NCBI GenBank assembly: GCA_030044475.1
Contig: JASHVP010000165.1
Location: forward strand, 1 to 18,253
From: Thermoplasmata archaeon
GTDB lineage: Archaea > Thermoplasmatota > Thermoplasmata > Lutacidiplasmatales > UBA184
Reading direction: 5' to 3'
Length of the DNA: 18,253 nucleotides
Each line of letters opens with the position of its first letter. The stretch's first letter is position 1. The translations under genes were made by a program, and so were the position numbers. This document shows, piece by piece, positions 1 through 7,663 of the stretch. The notes below the pieces were generated by a model that saw nothing but the letters and a program-made list of their open reading frames with translations, was not told where the DNA came from and searched no databases.

Positions 1-1823
1 ACGGGGGCGTCGCCGGCGACGGCGGAGAGGGGGGCGAAGCGTACGGCGGCGCCGTCTACTCGACCGGACCGACGTTCGTGAACGTTACCGACTTCGGCGG
101 CAACACGGCGACCGGGGGCGGCGGCGGCGGGGGAGGTGCCGGGGGATACGGCGGCGAGGGAGGATCCACACCCGGCGGCACGGAAGGGGGGGCCGGAGGA
201 TACGGAGCGACGCCGGTCTCGGGTGGGAACGGCGGCGCGGGAGGCACCGCGGGCCGAGGCTCGGTCTCGGTCGCGGGAGGGGCCGGAGGAGCGGCGGCGT
301 CCGGGGCCCCCGGCGGGGAAGGAGGGTCCGCCGGAGGCGCCGACCTGTACGCCGGCGGGTACCTCGCGGCGTTCTTGGACGATTTCAGTTCTGGCTCGAC
401 GCTGACCGGTGGACCCGGCGGCACCGGTGGCGGCGGAGGGACCGGAGGGGGCGGGGGGCCCGGCGCGACCGGGGAGACCGGCGGGACGGGAGGTTCCGGC
501 GGAACCGGCGTGGCGGGGAACGGCGGGACCGGCGCTCCCGGGTCGAAGGGGAACGGCACCGCGAAGGGAGGGCCTGCGGGCGCGAACGGCGTCGGTGCGT
601 ACGGCGGCTTCGGCGGCTCGGTCTTCGGCGCGTGTCTGGAGCTCGTCACCTACCCGCTCACCGACTCGCTGAACGCGACGGATTTCACGGGTTGCGACGC
701 GACCGCCGGGGCGGGAGGCATGGGCGGCTCGGGAGGCTATGCTCTCCAGGGCGGCTACGGCGGTACGGGCGGAGCCGGAGGCGGCGGGGGCGAAGGCGGG
801 GGCGCGAGCGGCGCCGCCGGAGCCGTCGAGAACGGCGGGTCCGGAGGGAACGGGGGCGCGGGCGTCGCGGGCGGTTCCGGAGCGAATGGGTCCGCCGGCG
901 GCGCGGGCGGCGGGGGCGGATCCGGCGGGGGAGCGTTTGGGGGCGCGATCTTCTCCCAGGTCTCCGTCTACATGTTCAACGTCAACTTCTCCCGCGACGA
1001 GGTCGTCGGCGGGGCCGGCGGCGGGGGAGGATCCGGCGGAGCCGGGGCCGCCGGAGGGTCCGGTGGGACCGGCGGCGCGGCCGGATCGGGTGGGTACGGC
1101 GGTGCCGGAACTTCGGCGGGAACCGGCGGTTCCGGAGGGGTCGGGGGCCTGGCCGGCCGGGGAGGGAACGGCGCGAACGCGACCAACGGAGGGATCGGTG
1201 GGCCCGGTGGGCCGGGGGGCCCGGCCGACGGGGGTGGAATGTATCTGGCCGGGACCACCACGATCATCCTCGCGACCCTCGTCTACCAGCTCGCCGAGGG
1301 CGGCACCGGAGGGATCGGAGGCACCGGAGGCAACGGAGCGACCGGCGGAACCGGTGGCACCGGTGGTCAGGGCGGAGGCGGGGGATACGGCAGCACCGGG
1401 GCGACCGTCGGCTCGGGCGGACACGGGGGAGGCGGCGGCGCCGGCGGCTCCGGAGGCCATGGCAGCGACGGAGGAGCCGCGGGCGACGGCGGAGTCGGGG
1501 GTTCGGCGGACGGCGGGGCGATCTTCTACACGTCGACTGCCCCGACGGAGGCCTCGATCACGTACGGCGCCAACACGGTGATCGCGGGCTTCGGGGGCGT
1601 CGACAACTGCTTCTCGGGCCTGGGATGCCCGGGCACGGGAGGGAACGCGGGCTCGGGAGGCGCGGCCGGGTCGGGAGGCCTGGGAGGCGACAACGGAGCC
1701 GGCAAGTCGCCCGCCCCGAACGGGGCCTCGGGAATCCCCGGGAACGTCGGTCAGCCCGGCGAATTCGGCGCAACGGGCCTCGCGGGTACGTCCGGCACGG
1801 CCTCGAACCCGAATCAGGGATGA
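1..1823 (+). CDS. Glycine-rich long-period repeat protein, 5'-truncated (possible surface protein)
   Basis: The open frame is already running at the left edge (codons start at base 3) and ends in TGA at 1821-1823, so the N-terminus is missing and 606 residues are visible. Most of the protein is GGX triplets. Six non-glycine islands interrupt these, each opening with a small-residue plus aromatic motif (GGAVY, ADLY, GGSVF, GGAIF, GGMY, GGAIF) followed by a short beta-like stretch. The aromatic codons sit at 57, 348, 624, 951, 1242 and 1524, giving a period of 92-109 residues. The first island pairs GGAVY with FGGN, which recalls the GGAI and FxxN motifs of chlamydial Pmp beta-helix proteins; PE_PGRS proteins are a compositional analogue. 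Two islands carry cysteine pairs. No membrane segment or C-terminal anchor is visible. Function is unknown; an extracellular repeat protein is inference. The reading frame itself is well supported, because hydrophobic islands persist in this frame only. Confidence 0.75.
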   Translation, partial: GGVAGDGGEGGEAYGGAVYSTGPTFVNVTDFGGNTATGGGGGGGGAGGYGGEGGSTPGGTEGGAGGYGATPVSGGNGGAGGTAGRGSVSVAGGAGGAAASGAPGGEGGSAGGADLYAGGYLAAFLDDFSSGSTLTGGPGGTGGGGGTGGGGGPGATGETGGTGGSGGTGVAGNGGTGAPGSKGNGTAKGGPAGANGVGAYGGFGGSVFGACLELVTYPLTDSLNATDFTGCDATAGAGGMGGSGGYALQGGYGGTGGAGGGGGEGGGASGAAGAVENGGSGGNGGAGVAGGSGANGSAGGAGGGGGSGGGAFGGAIFSQVSVYMFNVNFSRDEVVGGAGGGGGSGGAGAAGGSGGTGGAAGSGGYGGAGTSAGTGGSGGVGGLAGRGGNGANATNGGIGGPGGPGGPADGGGMYLAGTTTIILATLVYQLAEGGTGGIGGTGGNGATGGTGGTGGQGGGGGYGSTGATVGSGGHGGGGGAGGSGGHGSDGGAAGDGGVGGSADGGAIFYTSTAPTEASITYGANTVIAGFGGVDNCFSGLGCPGTGGNAGSGGAAGSGGLGGDNGAGKSPAPNGASGIPGNVGQPGEFGATGLAGTSGTASNPNQG

Positions 1824-2009
1824 CGGGGCGCGGCGCCTCCGGACCTCGGGGAGCTCGCTTCCGCGCCGCGGGCCTCCCGTCGAGCGGGGTCTCGGCGAGT
1901 CCGCGAGGAGGACCGGGAGCCGGCCCGGCGAGGGAACCCGCCGACTCGATCCCCGTTCCGTAGGGCGAGGGGAGAGCCGGGGCGCCTCGCGGTCCGGGCG
2001 GCGGGCGTC

Positions 2010-2747
2010 TCAGCCGAGGAACGTCAGGATCCGCCGCCAGGCGTCCTGGCAAGCGTCCTGGTGCTCGGCGAAGGAGCGGTCGAAGAAGCTGTGCGGGGCG
2101 CCGGGGTACGTGTGCGACTCCACGACGAGCCCCCGGGCGCGCACGAGCCGCGCGAACTCCTCGAACTCCTCCGGGGGCGTTCCCTGGTCCGCTCCGGCGA
2201 GCAGCATCAGGAGCGGAGCGGTCATCGTCGGGATCGCGGCCGCCGCCCGTTCCATCGGTCGGCCGCCGTAGAATCCAATGCAGCCGGCGAGCCCATGCCC
2301 CTCGCCCGACTGGCGCCACGAGTTGGCGCCCCCGAAGCAGAAGCCGACCGAGAAGACCCGCAGGTCCGGGCGCTTCGCGTCGGCGCGCAGCCGCTCGACG
2401 GCCGCCCGGACGTCGTGGGCCACGGCCTCCGGCGTGACCTTCGGGAAGTGCGACTTCCAGTCGAACGCGTCGTCCCGGGCCCCGGTCCCGGCGCTCCGGC
2501 CGAAGTAATCGATCGCGATCGTGCGGCATCCGGCCTCCGCGAAATGGACGGCCAAGTCCTCGTAGAACGGGTGGAGGCCCCGAACGTCGGGGAGGATGAC
2601 CATCCCGACGTCGGCCGGGCCCTCGGGGGTCGCCGCGTAGGCGCGGAATCGATTCCCATCGGAGGAGGTCAGTTCGATGGTCTCGTGGGCCCCGACCGGG
2701 CCCCGGCGGGGTGGGGCGGGCGCGCGGGAGTCGTCGGTGTGGCACAT
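2010..2747 (-). CDS. Dienelactone hydrolase family protein
   Basis: This 245-aa alpha/beta hydrolase belongs to the dienelactone hydrolase family, cytosolic enzymes that hydrolyse lactones or esters. The nucleophile elbow is GFCFGG with Cys137, the acid is Asp187 in GADQGTPPEE, and the histidine is His219 in GAPHSFFDRS, giving the Cys-Asp-His triad that separates this family from serine hydrolases. The early motif 'ILPDVRGLHPFYEDLA' (about 51-66) is also typical. Length matches the family (about 230-250). The frame stays open far upstream, but ATG 2747 is chosen because homology begins soon after it and an AT-rich box (2771-2779) lies about 27 nt upstream, fitting a leaderless transcript. It is divergent from the alkyltransferase-like gene. 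The true substrate cannot be read from the sequence; no other aromatic-degradation genes are nearby, so a general esterase role is as likely. Confidence 0.9.
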   Translation of the reverse strand: MCHTDDSRAPAPPRRGPVGAHETIELTSSDGNRFRAYAATPEGPADVGMVILPDVRGLHPFYEDLAVHFAEAGCRTIAIDYFGRSAGTGARDDAFDWKSHFPKVTPEAVAHDVRAAVERLRADAKRPDLRVFSVGFCFGGANSWRQSGEGHGLAGCIGFYGGRPMERAAAAIPTMTAPLLMLLAGADQGTPPEEFEEFARLVRARGLVVESHTYPGAPHSFFDRSFAEHQDACQDAWRRILTFLG

Positions 2748-2770
2748 GCGGCCCCGAGAGCGGCGGCGTT

Positions 2771-2779
2771 GGTATGCTT
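2771..2779 (-). promoter_or_regulatory. TATA-like box of the dienelactone hydrolase gene
   Basis: Read on the minus strand this is AAGCATACC, an AT-rich island centred about 27 nt before the ATG at 2747. The spacing suits an archaeal TATA box with transcription starting at or next to the start codon. No Shine-Dalgarno sequence is seen before that ATG. Confidence 0.45.
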
Positions 2780-2849
2780 GACGGGCCCGACCGGCGGACC
2801 GTACCGCGCGCGCCGGGGACCGGGACCGCGATCCGGAGGGGGGCCGCCG

Positions 2850-2871
2850 CCGGTGGACGTCGGTCCACCGG
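2850..2871. promoter_or_regulatory. Perfect 9-bp inverted repeat upstream of the alkyltransferase-like gene
   Basis: The arms CCGGTGGAC (2850-2858) and GTCCACCGG (2863-2871) are exact reverse complements separated by GTCG. The element ends three bases before the AT-rich TTTCAA at 2874-2879, which is the likely TATA box of the rightward gene. It therefore occupies the position of an operator or activator site in the divergent intergenic region. It could instead be chance in GC-rich DNA, or lie inside the coding region if translation begins at GTG 2853. Confidence 0.45.
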
Positions 2872-2873
2872 AG

Positions 2874-2879
2874 TTTCAA
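2874..2879 (+). promoter_or_regulatory. TATA-like box of the alkyltransferase-like gene
   Basis: TTTCAA is the most AT-rich hexamer in this gap. It lies about 27 nt before GTG 2904, the same distance seen for the other leaderless genes here. This spacing is the main reason for preferring GTG 2904 over GTG 2853 as the start. Confidence 0.45.
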
Positions 2880-2903
2880 GGGCCGTACCGGTGGCCCGGT
2901 GCG

Positions 2904-3236
2904 GTGCCGAGGCGTCGGGCGGGCCCGTCGAAGATCCGACGGTTGCAGCGACTGATCGCCCGCATTCCCCGGGGCCGAGTGAGCACGTACGGTGGAATCG
3001 CGCGGGCCGCGGGACTGCCGGGCGCCGCGCGGCTCACGGTGCGCGCGCTGCAGCACGCGGGCGAGCTTCCGTGGCACCGGGTCGTGGCGGCCGGCGGACG
3101 GATCGCCCTACCGGGGATCGCGGGAGCGGAGCAGCGGCTCCGCCTGGAAATCGAGGGGGTGTCGTTCGTGGGCGGCCGAGTCCGGATGGATCGGCACGAG
3201 TGGAGGCCGCCGGGTCCCGCCCGCCGCGCCCGGTAA
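2904..3236 (+). CDS. Alkyltransferase-like protein (ATL; MGMT DNA-binding domain without the acceptor cysteine)
   Basis: The protein (110 aa from GTG 2904) is the MGMT C-terminal DNA-binding domain alone. It shows IPRGRVSTYGGIARAAG (about residues 21-37), the arginine-finger region PGAAR, and PWHRVV where true O6-methylguanine methyltransferases have PCHRVV. Trp57 replaces the alkyl-accepting cysteine, which defines the ATL family. These bind O6-alkylguanine, flip it out and hand the lesion to nucleotide excision repair without repairing it themselves. The C-terminal HEWRPP matches the usual ATL ending. The frame is open far upstream. GTG 2853 would give 127 aa, but GTG 2904 yields the common ATL length and places a TATA-like box at the right distance. 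The 3' end converges on the amine oxidase gene with a 20-bp gap. Confidence 0.88.
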   Translation: MPRRRAGPSKIRRLQRLIARIPRGRVSTYGGIARAAGLPGAARLTVRALQHAGELPWHRVVAAGGRIALPGIAGAEQRLRLEIEGVSFVGGRVRMDRHEWRPPGPARRAR

Positions 3237-3256
3237 GGGGCCGGGCCCTCGATCGT

Positions 3257-4399
3257 TCACGGGGCCCGCCGGCCCGCGCCGAACCGGGCCGGGTCGAACC
3301 CCGCCAGGTCGTACCCCGGATCCTCGCCGCGAGCCAACCGCGCGACGACCTCCCCGATCACGCTCGTGAACTTGAACCCGTGGCCGGAGCACGCACTCAC
3401 CACGACGACGTTCGCGTGGGAGGGATGCCGGCCGAGCAGGAAGTGGTGGTCCGGCGCGTTGGTGTAGAGGCACGAGGTGTGGGTCGACTCGCGGGCCCCG
3501 ACTCCGCGGAGCGCGGTCGCCACGAACGCGCGAATCGGCGCCGCATCGCTCTCGTGGAATTCGCGATCGGCCTCCTCCGGCCGGGCGGCCACCTTCCCCC
3601 GCCAGGTCCCGACCTTGACGCCGTCCCCGAAGTCGGGAACCCCGTAGGTGTGCTCCTCCGGGCCGCGCTCCCAGAGGAACACCGGCATCCGCTCGGGTCC
3701 CGTCACCGAGCGATCGGTCGCCGGGAACCAGAGCATGAACTGCCGCTCCACTTCGAGCGGAAGGGAGAGCTCCGGAACGGCGGACGCGGTCCAGGCCCCC
3801 GCGGTGACGACCAGCGACCGGGCCCGGTACTCCCCGGACCGAGTGTGCACCGTCACGCTCTCGCGCCCGGCGGTCCAGCTCTGGACCGCCTCCCCGTAGT
3901 GGAGTTCGGCCCCGGCGTCGACCGCCCCGGCGGCGTGGACCCGGATGCAGTTCTCCGGGAAGAGCGCTCCCGCGTTCGGGTCCCAGAGCGCCACCTCGTC
4001 GTCGCGGAGGGCGAACTGCGGGAACCGTCGCGCGACGTCCGCCGCCGAGAGCATCTCGTGCTCCAGCGCGCAGGTCTGCGCCGTTCGCCGGGCGCCCCCC
4101 ACCGTCCGGCTGTCGGGACGACCGATCATCAGTCCGCCCGTCTTGCGGAGGATCGGTTCCCCGGACGTCTCCTGCAGGGAGAACCAGAGTTCCTGCGCCC
4201 GGCGCACGAGGGGAACGTACTCGGCGCCTTCGAGGTACGCGGTCCGGTAGATGCGGGTTCGACCGTGCGACGAGCCGTGGGCGTGGACGGGTCCGAACTG
4301 TTCGAGTCCGAGGACGCGGCTCCCTCCCTGGGCGAGATGGAACGCCGTCGCGGACCCGGCGCCTCCGAGCCCGACGACGACGACGTCGTAAGTGGTCAT
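3257..4399 (-). CDS. MSOX/MTOX-family FAD-dependent amine oxidase (sarcosine or N-methylamino-acid oxidase type)
   Basis: This 380-aa flavoprotein fits monomeric sarcosine oxidase / N-methyltryptophan oxidase, which oxidise secondary amines to an aldehyde, a primary amine and hydrogen peroxide. The N-terminal dinucleotide-binding motif is VVGLGGAGSA (about 8-17). HGSSHGRTRIYR supplies His45, Arg49 and Arg52, residues conserved around the flavin in MSOX. Cys310 in SCLYTNAPDHHF matches the cysteine that binds FAD covalently, and SGHGFKF with Lys343 matches the substrate-carboxylate lysine. Lys262 may be the oxygen-activating lysine. The frame stays open to 4741, but homology begins at the ATG at 4399, and the upstream part is low-complexity and overlaps the zinc-ribbon gene. 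A TATA-like box lies about 30 nt upstream. The exact amine substrate is not determined. Confidence 0.9.
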   Translation of the reverse strand: MTTYDVVVVGLGGAGSATAFHLAQGGSRVLGLEQFGPVHAHGSSHGRTRIYRTAYLEGAEYVPLVRRAQELWFSLQETSGEPILRKTGGLMIGRPDSRTVGGARRTAQTCALEHEMLSAADVARRFPQFALRDDEVALWDPNAGALFPENCIRVHAAGAVDAGAELHYGEAVQSWTAGRESVTVHTRSGEYRARSLVVTAGAWTASAVPELSLPLEVERQFMLWFPATDRSVTGPERMPVFLWERGPEEHTYGVPDFGDGVKVGTWRGKVAARPEEADREFHESDAAPIRAFVATALRGVGARESTHTSCLYTNAPDHHFLLGRHPSHANVVVVSACSGHGFKFTSVIGEVVARLARGEDPGYDLAGFDPARFGAGRRAP

Positions 4400-4425
4400 C
4401 GAGACGCGAGGGAGACGGGCGACTC

Positions 4426-4433
4426 GGATAAGG
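4426..4433 (-). promoter_or_regulatory. TATA-like box (CCTTATCC) of the amine oxidase gene
   Basis: On the minus strand this reads CCTTATCC, centred about 30 nt before the ATG at 4399, with no Shine-Dalgarno sequence in between. The identical octamer occurs at 4849-4856 before the zinc-ribbon gene, suggesting a shared local promoter consensus. Confidence 0.5.
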
Positions 4434-4554
4434 TCGTCACGGAGCTCGCCCGGAGTTCTTCGGTTCGCGCCGTCCCTCCGGCGCGGGTCGCCCCCGCGCG
4501 GTCGTCCGCGGGTCCCCGGAACGGGTTGCGCCGGGCGGGAGGGGTCCCGCCGCC

Positions 4555-4788
4555 CTACGACGACTTCGTCTCGTCGTCGGTGCCCTTGTACCCCTTCTTC
4601 GCGCCGTGCACGAGACCCTTCCCCGCCCCGACGATCCCGCGGCCGAGCTTGCCGGCGACCTCGCCGGTCTTCTCCGCCACGTGCACGGTCTCGGACCCCG
4701 CCCGCTGACCGAACGAGACCGCCCGACCGCACGCGGAGCACGACTTCGCTCCCTCAGCGAGTTCGGCACCACACCCTTCGCACTTCAT
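4555..4788 (-). CDS. Small zinc-ribbon protein with glycine-rich tail
   Basis: This 77-aa protein begins with a zinc ribbon: Cys3, Cys6, Cys17 and Cys20 form CxxC-x10-CxxC, a pattern common in small archaeal zinc-ribbon proteins. Residues about 40-68 form a G/K/A-rich stretch with glycines spaced like a glycine zipper or amphipathic helix, and the tail is acidic then polar (TDDETKSS). There is no signal peptide, so it is probably cytosolic or membrane-associated through the helical part. Its start is the ATG at 4788; the coding frame remains open further upstream without any homologous content. It is transcribed toward the amine oxidase with a 155-bp gap that contains that gene's own promoter. 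No specific function can be assigned. The cysteines make coding nearly certain. Confidence 0.8.
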   Translation of the reverse strand: MKCEGCGAELAEGAKSCSACGRAVSFGQRAGSETVHVAEKTGEVAGKLGRGIVGAGKGLVHGAKKGYKGTDDETKSS

Positions 4789-4847
4789 GGGGGACCACCG
4801 GCCGACGATGGGGGCCGAGGGTAGATGACCCTTCGCCTTCCGTCCAA

Positions 4848-4856
4848 GGGATAAGG
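4848..4856 (-). promoter_or_regulatory. TATA-like box of the zinc-ribbon gene
   Basis: The minus strand reads CCTTATCCC about 63 nt before the ATG at 4788, predicting a leader of roughly 35 nt, unlike the leaderless genes nearby. A weak purine-rich GGTGGT precedes the start codon and could serve ribosome binding. Confidence 0.35.
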
Positions 4857-4871
4857 ACGTCGGGCGCCGGA

Positions 4872-7517
4872 TCAGCGGCCCCGGGCGCTCGGTTCCGCGC
4901 TGCGAATTCCCCCGGACGTCGCGCCCTGGGACACGCGATTCCCGTGGACGGGCGGCGTCGCGATCCCCTGGAACGGCCCGAAGTACGACGACTTCACGAA
5001 CGTCAGCGTCACCGAGACGGGAGACCCCGCGACGGTCAGGTTCCCGGACGCGTTCGTGGAGAACCCATCGACCTGTCCGGCCACGAACGCGTACGTCCCA
5101 TCCACCGCCTCGAACCGGAGGACGGTCCCGGTCGTGAAGTTCGTGACCCCGTCGAACGTGACGCTCCACGTGACGCCGGTCGCGAGGCCGGATTCGGTGA
5201 AGGTGACCGGGTACGTCGCGATCGGGCCCGCGAAGTCGATCGTCACCGTCACCGCGTGGCCGTTCACGCGCACCGAGCCGTACTGCAGGCTCACGGTGTA
5301 GCCGGGGAGCGGGGCCACGGAATACGGCTGCCCGGTTCCGTTCGCCTCCTCATAGGTGAGCGTCCGGGTCGGCCCGCTGCGAGCGACGCCGTCGAGCTCC
5401 ACCGACCAGTCGGTCCCCGCGGGCAGCCCCTTCTCCTTGAACGTGACCGGGTACGTCGCGACCCGGAACGTCGGCGACAGGAGGCTCAGCGAGTCGGAGT
5501 CGTAGTTCGCGACGACGACCGTCCCACTGTGCGGGTCGACCCCCGCCGCCACCGGTCCGGTGCCGACCGTATACCCGCCCATCTCCACCCCCGTGGACCC
5601 GTTGATCGCGGTGACCAGGTCGGAGTCGAAGCTGACCACGTAGACGACCCCGTCGACCGGGTCGTAGACCGAGCCGAACACCCCGACGCCCGCCGGGGCG
5701 CTGATCCCGAGCTCCTTCCCGGTCGGCCCGAGGACGGTCACGTTGTCGGAGCCGTAGTTCCCGACGAACGCCCAGCCGTTCGCGCTGTCGACCGCGACCG
5801 TGTAGACCTCGCTGCCCGTGCTCGCGTTCCGGACGAGCGCGTTCGTCCGTCCGTTGAGGACCGAGACGTTCCCGACGTTGTACTCCCCTACGAAGAGGTC
5901 CTTGCTGATCGGGTCGTAGGCGATCGCCCCCGGCGGCGTGGTGAAGTTCAGGGACGTGACGACGGTGCGCGTCAGCGGGTTGAGGACCGTGAGGTTGTCC
6001 GACCCGGGATTGGTGACGTACAGGTCGTGGTCCGCGACGTCGTAGGCGATCCCCCACGGCTCGACCCCGGCCGGGAGGTAGCCGATGACCGAGTTCGTCG
6101 CGCCACTGACGATCGAGACGTTCCCGGCGTAGTAGTCGTCGACGTACAGGTCGGCCGTCTGGGGGTCGTAGGCGATCCCGTACGGCGTCGTCCCGAGCGG
6201 GACGAACCCGACGACCCGGTTCGTCCGGCCGCTCACCACGATGAGCTGCGAGGATTCCAGGTCCCCGATGTAATAGTCGCCGTTCGCCCCATCGAACGCG
6301 ATATTGTACGGGGAGGTCCCGAGCAGCGCGCTGCCCACCGCGACGTCCGTGGAGGCGTTGAACACGCTCACGCTGTTCCCCGTGTAGTCGGCCACGAAGA
6401 GCGCGTCGCGCCGCGGGTCGACGACGAGACCGCTCGGGTTCCGGGAGACCGGGAAGGTGGTCACTACGACATTGCTCAGGGTATCGACGACGGTGACGTT
6501 CCCCGGCAGACCCGCGAAGAGGTCGTCGCTCGTCGGGTCGTACGCGAGGATCGTCGGGATGTTCGGAAGGGACACGGTGAGCACGGCGTGCCCGGTGACC
6601 GGGTTGAACTCTCGGAGGTCGGGGCCCGACGCGTTGCCCAGGTACAGCATCCCGGTAGAGGGGTCGTAGAGGATCGACGCCGGGTCGAATCGCAGCCCGA
6701 TCGTCCCGAGGACGGTTGCGTTCGCCGCGTCCACGAGGGTGAGGTTCCCGCGGGTGCCGATCGCGCCGCCGACGATCGACGGGATGTAGAAGTCGCCGTT
6801 CGCCGGATCGTAGACGATCCCGTTCGGCCCGGCGATCGGGAACCGGTTCGCCCCGAACGAGAACGTCGTGAGGACCACGCCGGTCGCGCCGCTGAGGACC
6901 GCCCCGGAGGCGGTCCCCGTCGCGTTCCAGCCGGTCACGAACAGGGTCCCCGTGACCGGGTCGGCCGCCATCGCGAGCGGCTCGAACCCGATCCCGACGG
7001 TCCGCTCGATGAGGTCGGTCGACGCGTTGACGAGGCTGACCTCGTCGTACGTCTGGAGCCCGAAGAAGACCGCGTTCGTCACGGGGTCGAACGCCAGCGT
7101 GTTGGGGTAGGCCCCCGTCGCCACCGTGGCCACCACCCGGTGCGTCGCCCCGCTCAGCACGTCGAGGACCCCCGAGTCGAAGCTCTCGACGAACACCTCG
7201 TCGGTGATCGGGTCGTAGACCTCGAGGGACGGGAGGCTGGCCGTGGACGGCACGTAGTCGCCCGGAACGAGGGAGTCGTTCGAGAGAACGAGGGTCGACT
7301 CGTTCAGCGTCGAGGTCGTCGGCGGAGTGGGCAGGGGCTTCGCGGCGCCGCTCCCGGGCGCGTTCGCGCCCGTTCCGGACGCGACGCCCGCGGCCGGGTT
7401 CGTCGGGGGAATGCGCCCGGAGGCGGTGGGGGGCAGGAGCACGATCCCCAGGCAGAGGATCGCACCCAGGACGATCGCGCCGAGCGCCGCTCGCGTAGGC
7501 CCGCGAAGGGAGGTCAT
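4872..7517 (-). CDS. Secreted YVTN-type beta-propeller surface protein with two C-terminal beta domains
   Basis: The product is 881 aa. A hydrophobic signal segment (about 9-31) is followed by a Gly/Ala/Pro/Thr linker. Fourteen propeller blades then run from about residue 98 to 687, each with an 'AYDP...DLYV' core spaced about 42 residues apart, enough for two seven-bladed propellers. Two tandem domains follow (about 688-767 and 768-842), each starting TYPVTF.E.GL..G..WSV, a module I associate with Thermoplasmata extracellular proteins. The tail is hydrophilic, with no visible membrane anchor. YVTN propellers occur in archaeal S-layer and adhesion proteins and bind proteins or glycans; the ligand here is unknown. 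A TTG at 7523 is also in frame, but GGAG lies 7 nt before ATG 7517, which decides the start. An AT-rich promoter box lies 80 nt upstream, so this gene has a leader. Confidence 0.88.
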   Translation of the reverse strand: MTSLRGPTRAALGAIVLGAILCLGIVLLPPTASGRIPPTNPAAGVASGTGANAPGSGAAKPLPTPPTTSTLNESTLVLSNDSLVPGDYVPSTASLPSLEVYDPITDEVFVESFDSGVLDVLSGATHRVVATVATGAYPNTLAFDPVTNAVFFGLQTYDEVSLVNASTDLIERTVGIGFEPLAMAADPVTGTLFVTGWNATGTASGAVLSGATGVVLTTFSFGANRFPIAGPNGIVYDPANGDFYIPSIVGGAIGTRGNLTLVDAANATVLGTIGLRFDPASILYDPSTGMLYLGNASGPDLREFNPVTGHAVLTVSLPNIPTILAYDPTSDDLFAGLPGNVTVVDTLSNVVVTTFPVSRNPSGLVVDPRRDALFVADYTGNSVSVFNASTDVAVGSALLGTSPYNIAFDGANGDYYIGDLESSQLIVVSGRTNRVVGFVPLGTTPYGIAYDPQTADLYVDDYYAGNVSIVSGATNSVIGYLPAGVEPWGIAYDVADHDLYVTNPGSDNLTVLNPLTRTVVTSLNFTTPPGAIAYDPISKDLFVGEYNVGNVSVLNGRTNALVRNASTGSEVYTVAVDSANGWAFVGNYGSDNVTVLGPTGKELGISAPAGVGVFGSVYDPVDGVVYVVSFDSDLVTAINGSTGVEMGGYTVGTGPVAAGVDPHSGTVVVANYDSDSLSLLSPTFRVATYPVTFKEKGLPAGTDWSVELDGVARSGPTRTLTYEEANGTGQPYSVAPLPGYTVSLQYGSVRVNGHAVTVTIDFAGPIATYPVTFTESGLATGVTWSVTFDGVTNFTTGTVLRFEAVDGTYAFVAGQVDGFSTNASGNLTVAGSPVSVTLTFVKSSYFGPFQGIATPPVHGNRVSQGATSGGIRSAEPSARGR

Positions 7518-7589
7518 CGTCAATCTCCACGGCGCCCACCTCGCTCGCGCGGGGTCGTCGCCGAGCCGGACTGGTGTCTAGCTTGCGCG

Positions 7590-7610
7590 GTTCGGAAAAT
7601 AAACGTTCGG
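7590..7610 (-). promoter_or_regulatory. Promoter of the propeller gene: AT-rich box flanked by a direct repeat
   Basis: The minus strand reads GTTTATTTT (7596-7604), the most AT-rich spot in this part of the window. It is flanked on both sides by CCGAAC (plus strand GTTCGG at 7590-7595 and 7605-7610), a 6-bp direct repeat with 15-bp period. Wider arms CCGAGCCG (7561-7568) and CGGCTCGG (7608-7615) are inverted copies. The predicted leader before ATG 7517 is about 55 nt. Confidence 0.55.
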
Positions 7611-7663
7611 CTCGGCGCGGTTCCGACCGATTCGACGGCCGGCCGGCGCGATTCTGGGCGACG

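Noticed and set aside
56..649. A proline-rich open frame on the minus strand (P-P-x repeats)
   Set aside because: It is simply the complement of GGX codons in the glycine-rich gene. The plus frame alone keeps hydrophobic islands and a regular period.
1..1823. A CRISPR array or tandem DNA repeat in the G-rich region
   Set aside because: The repetition is of GGX codons with varied wording, not identical repeat units with unique spacers. G-quadruplex potential is present but expected from composition.
2061..2903. A long upstream extension of the alkyltransferase-like frame
   Set aside because: It lies antisense to the dienelactone hydrolase gene and has no family similarity; the ATL fold begins just after 2904.
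2904..3236. Calling the ATL gene an active O6-methylguanine methyltransferase
   Set aside because: The acceptor cysteine of PCHRV is tryptophan here (PWHRVV), so alkyl transfer is not expected.
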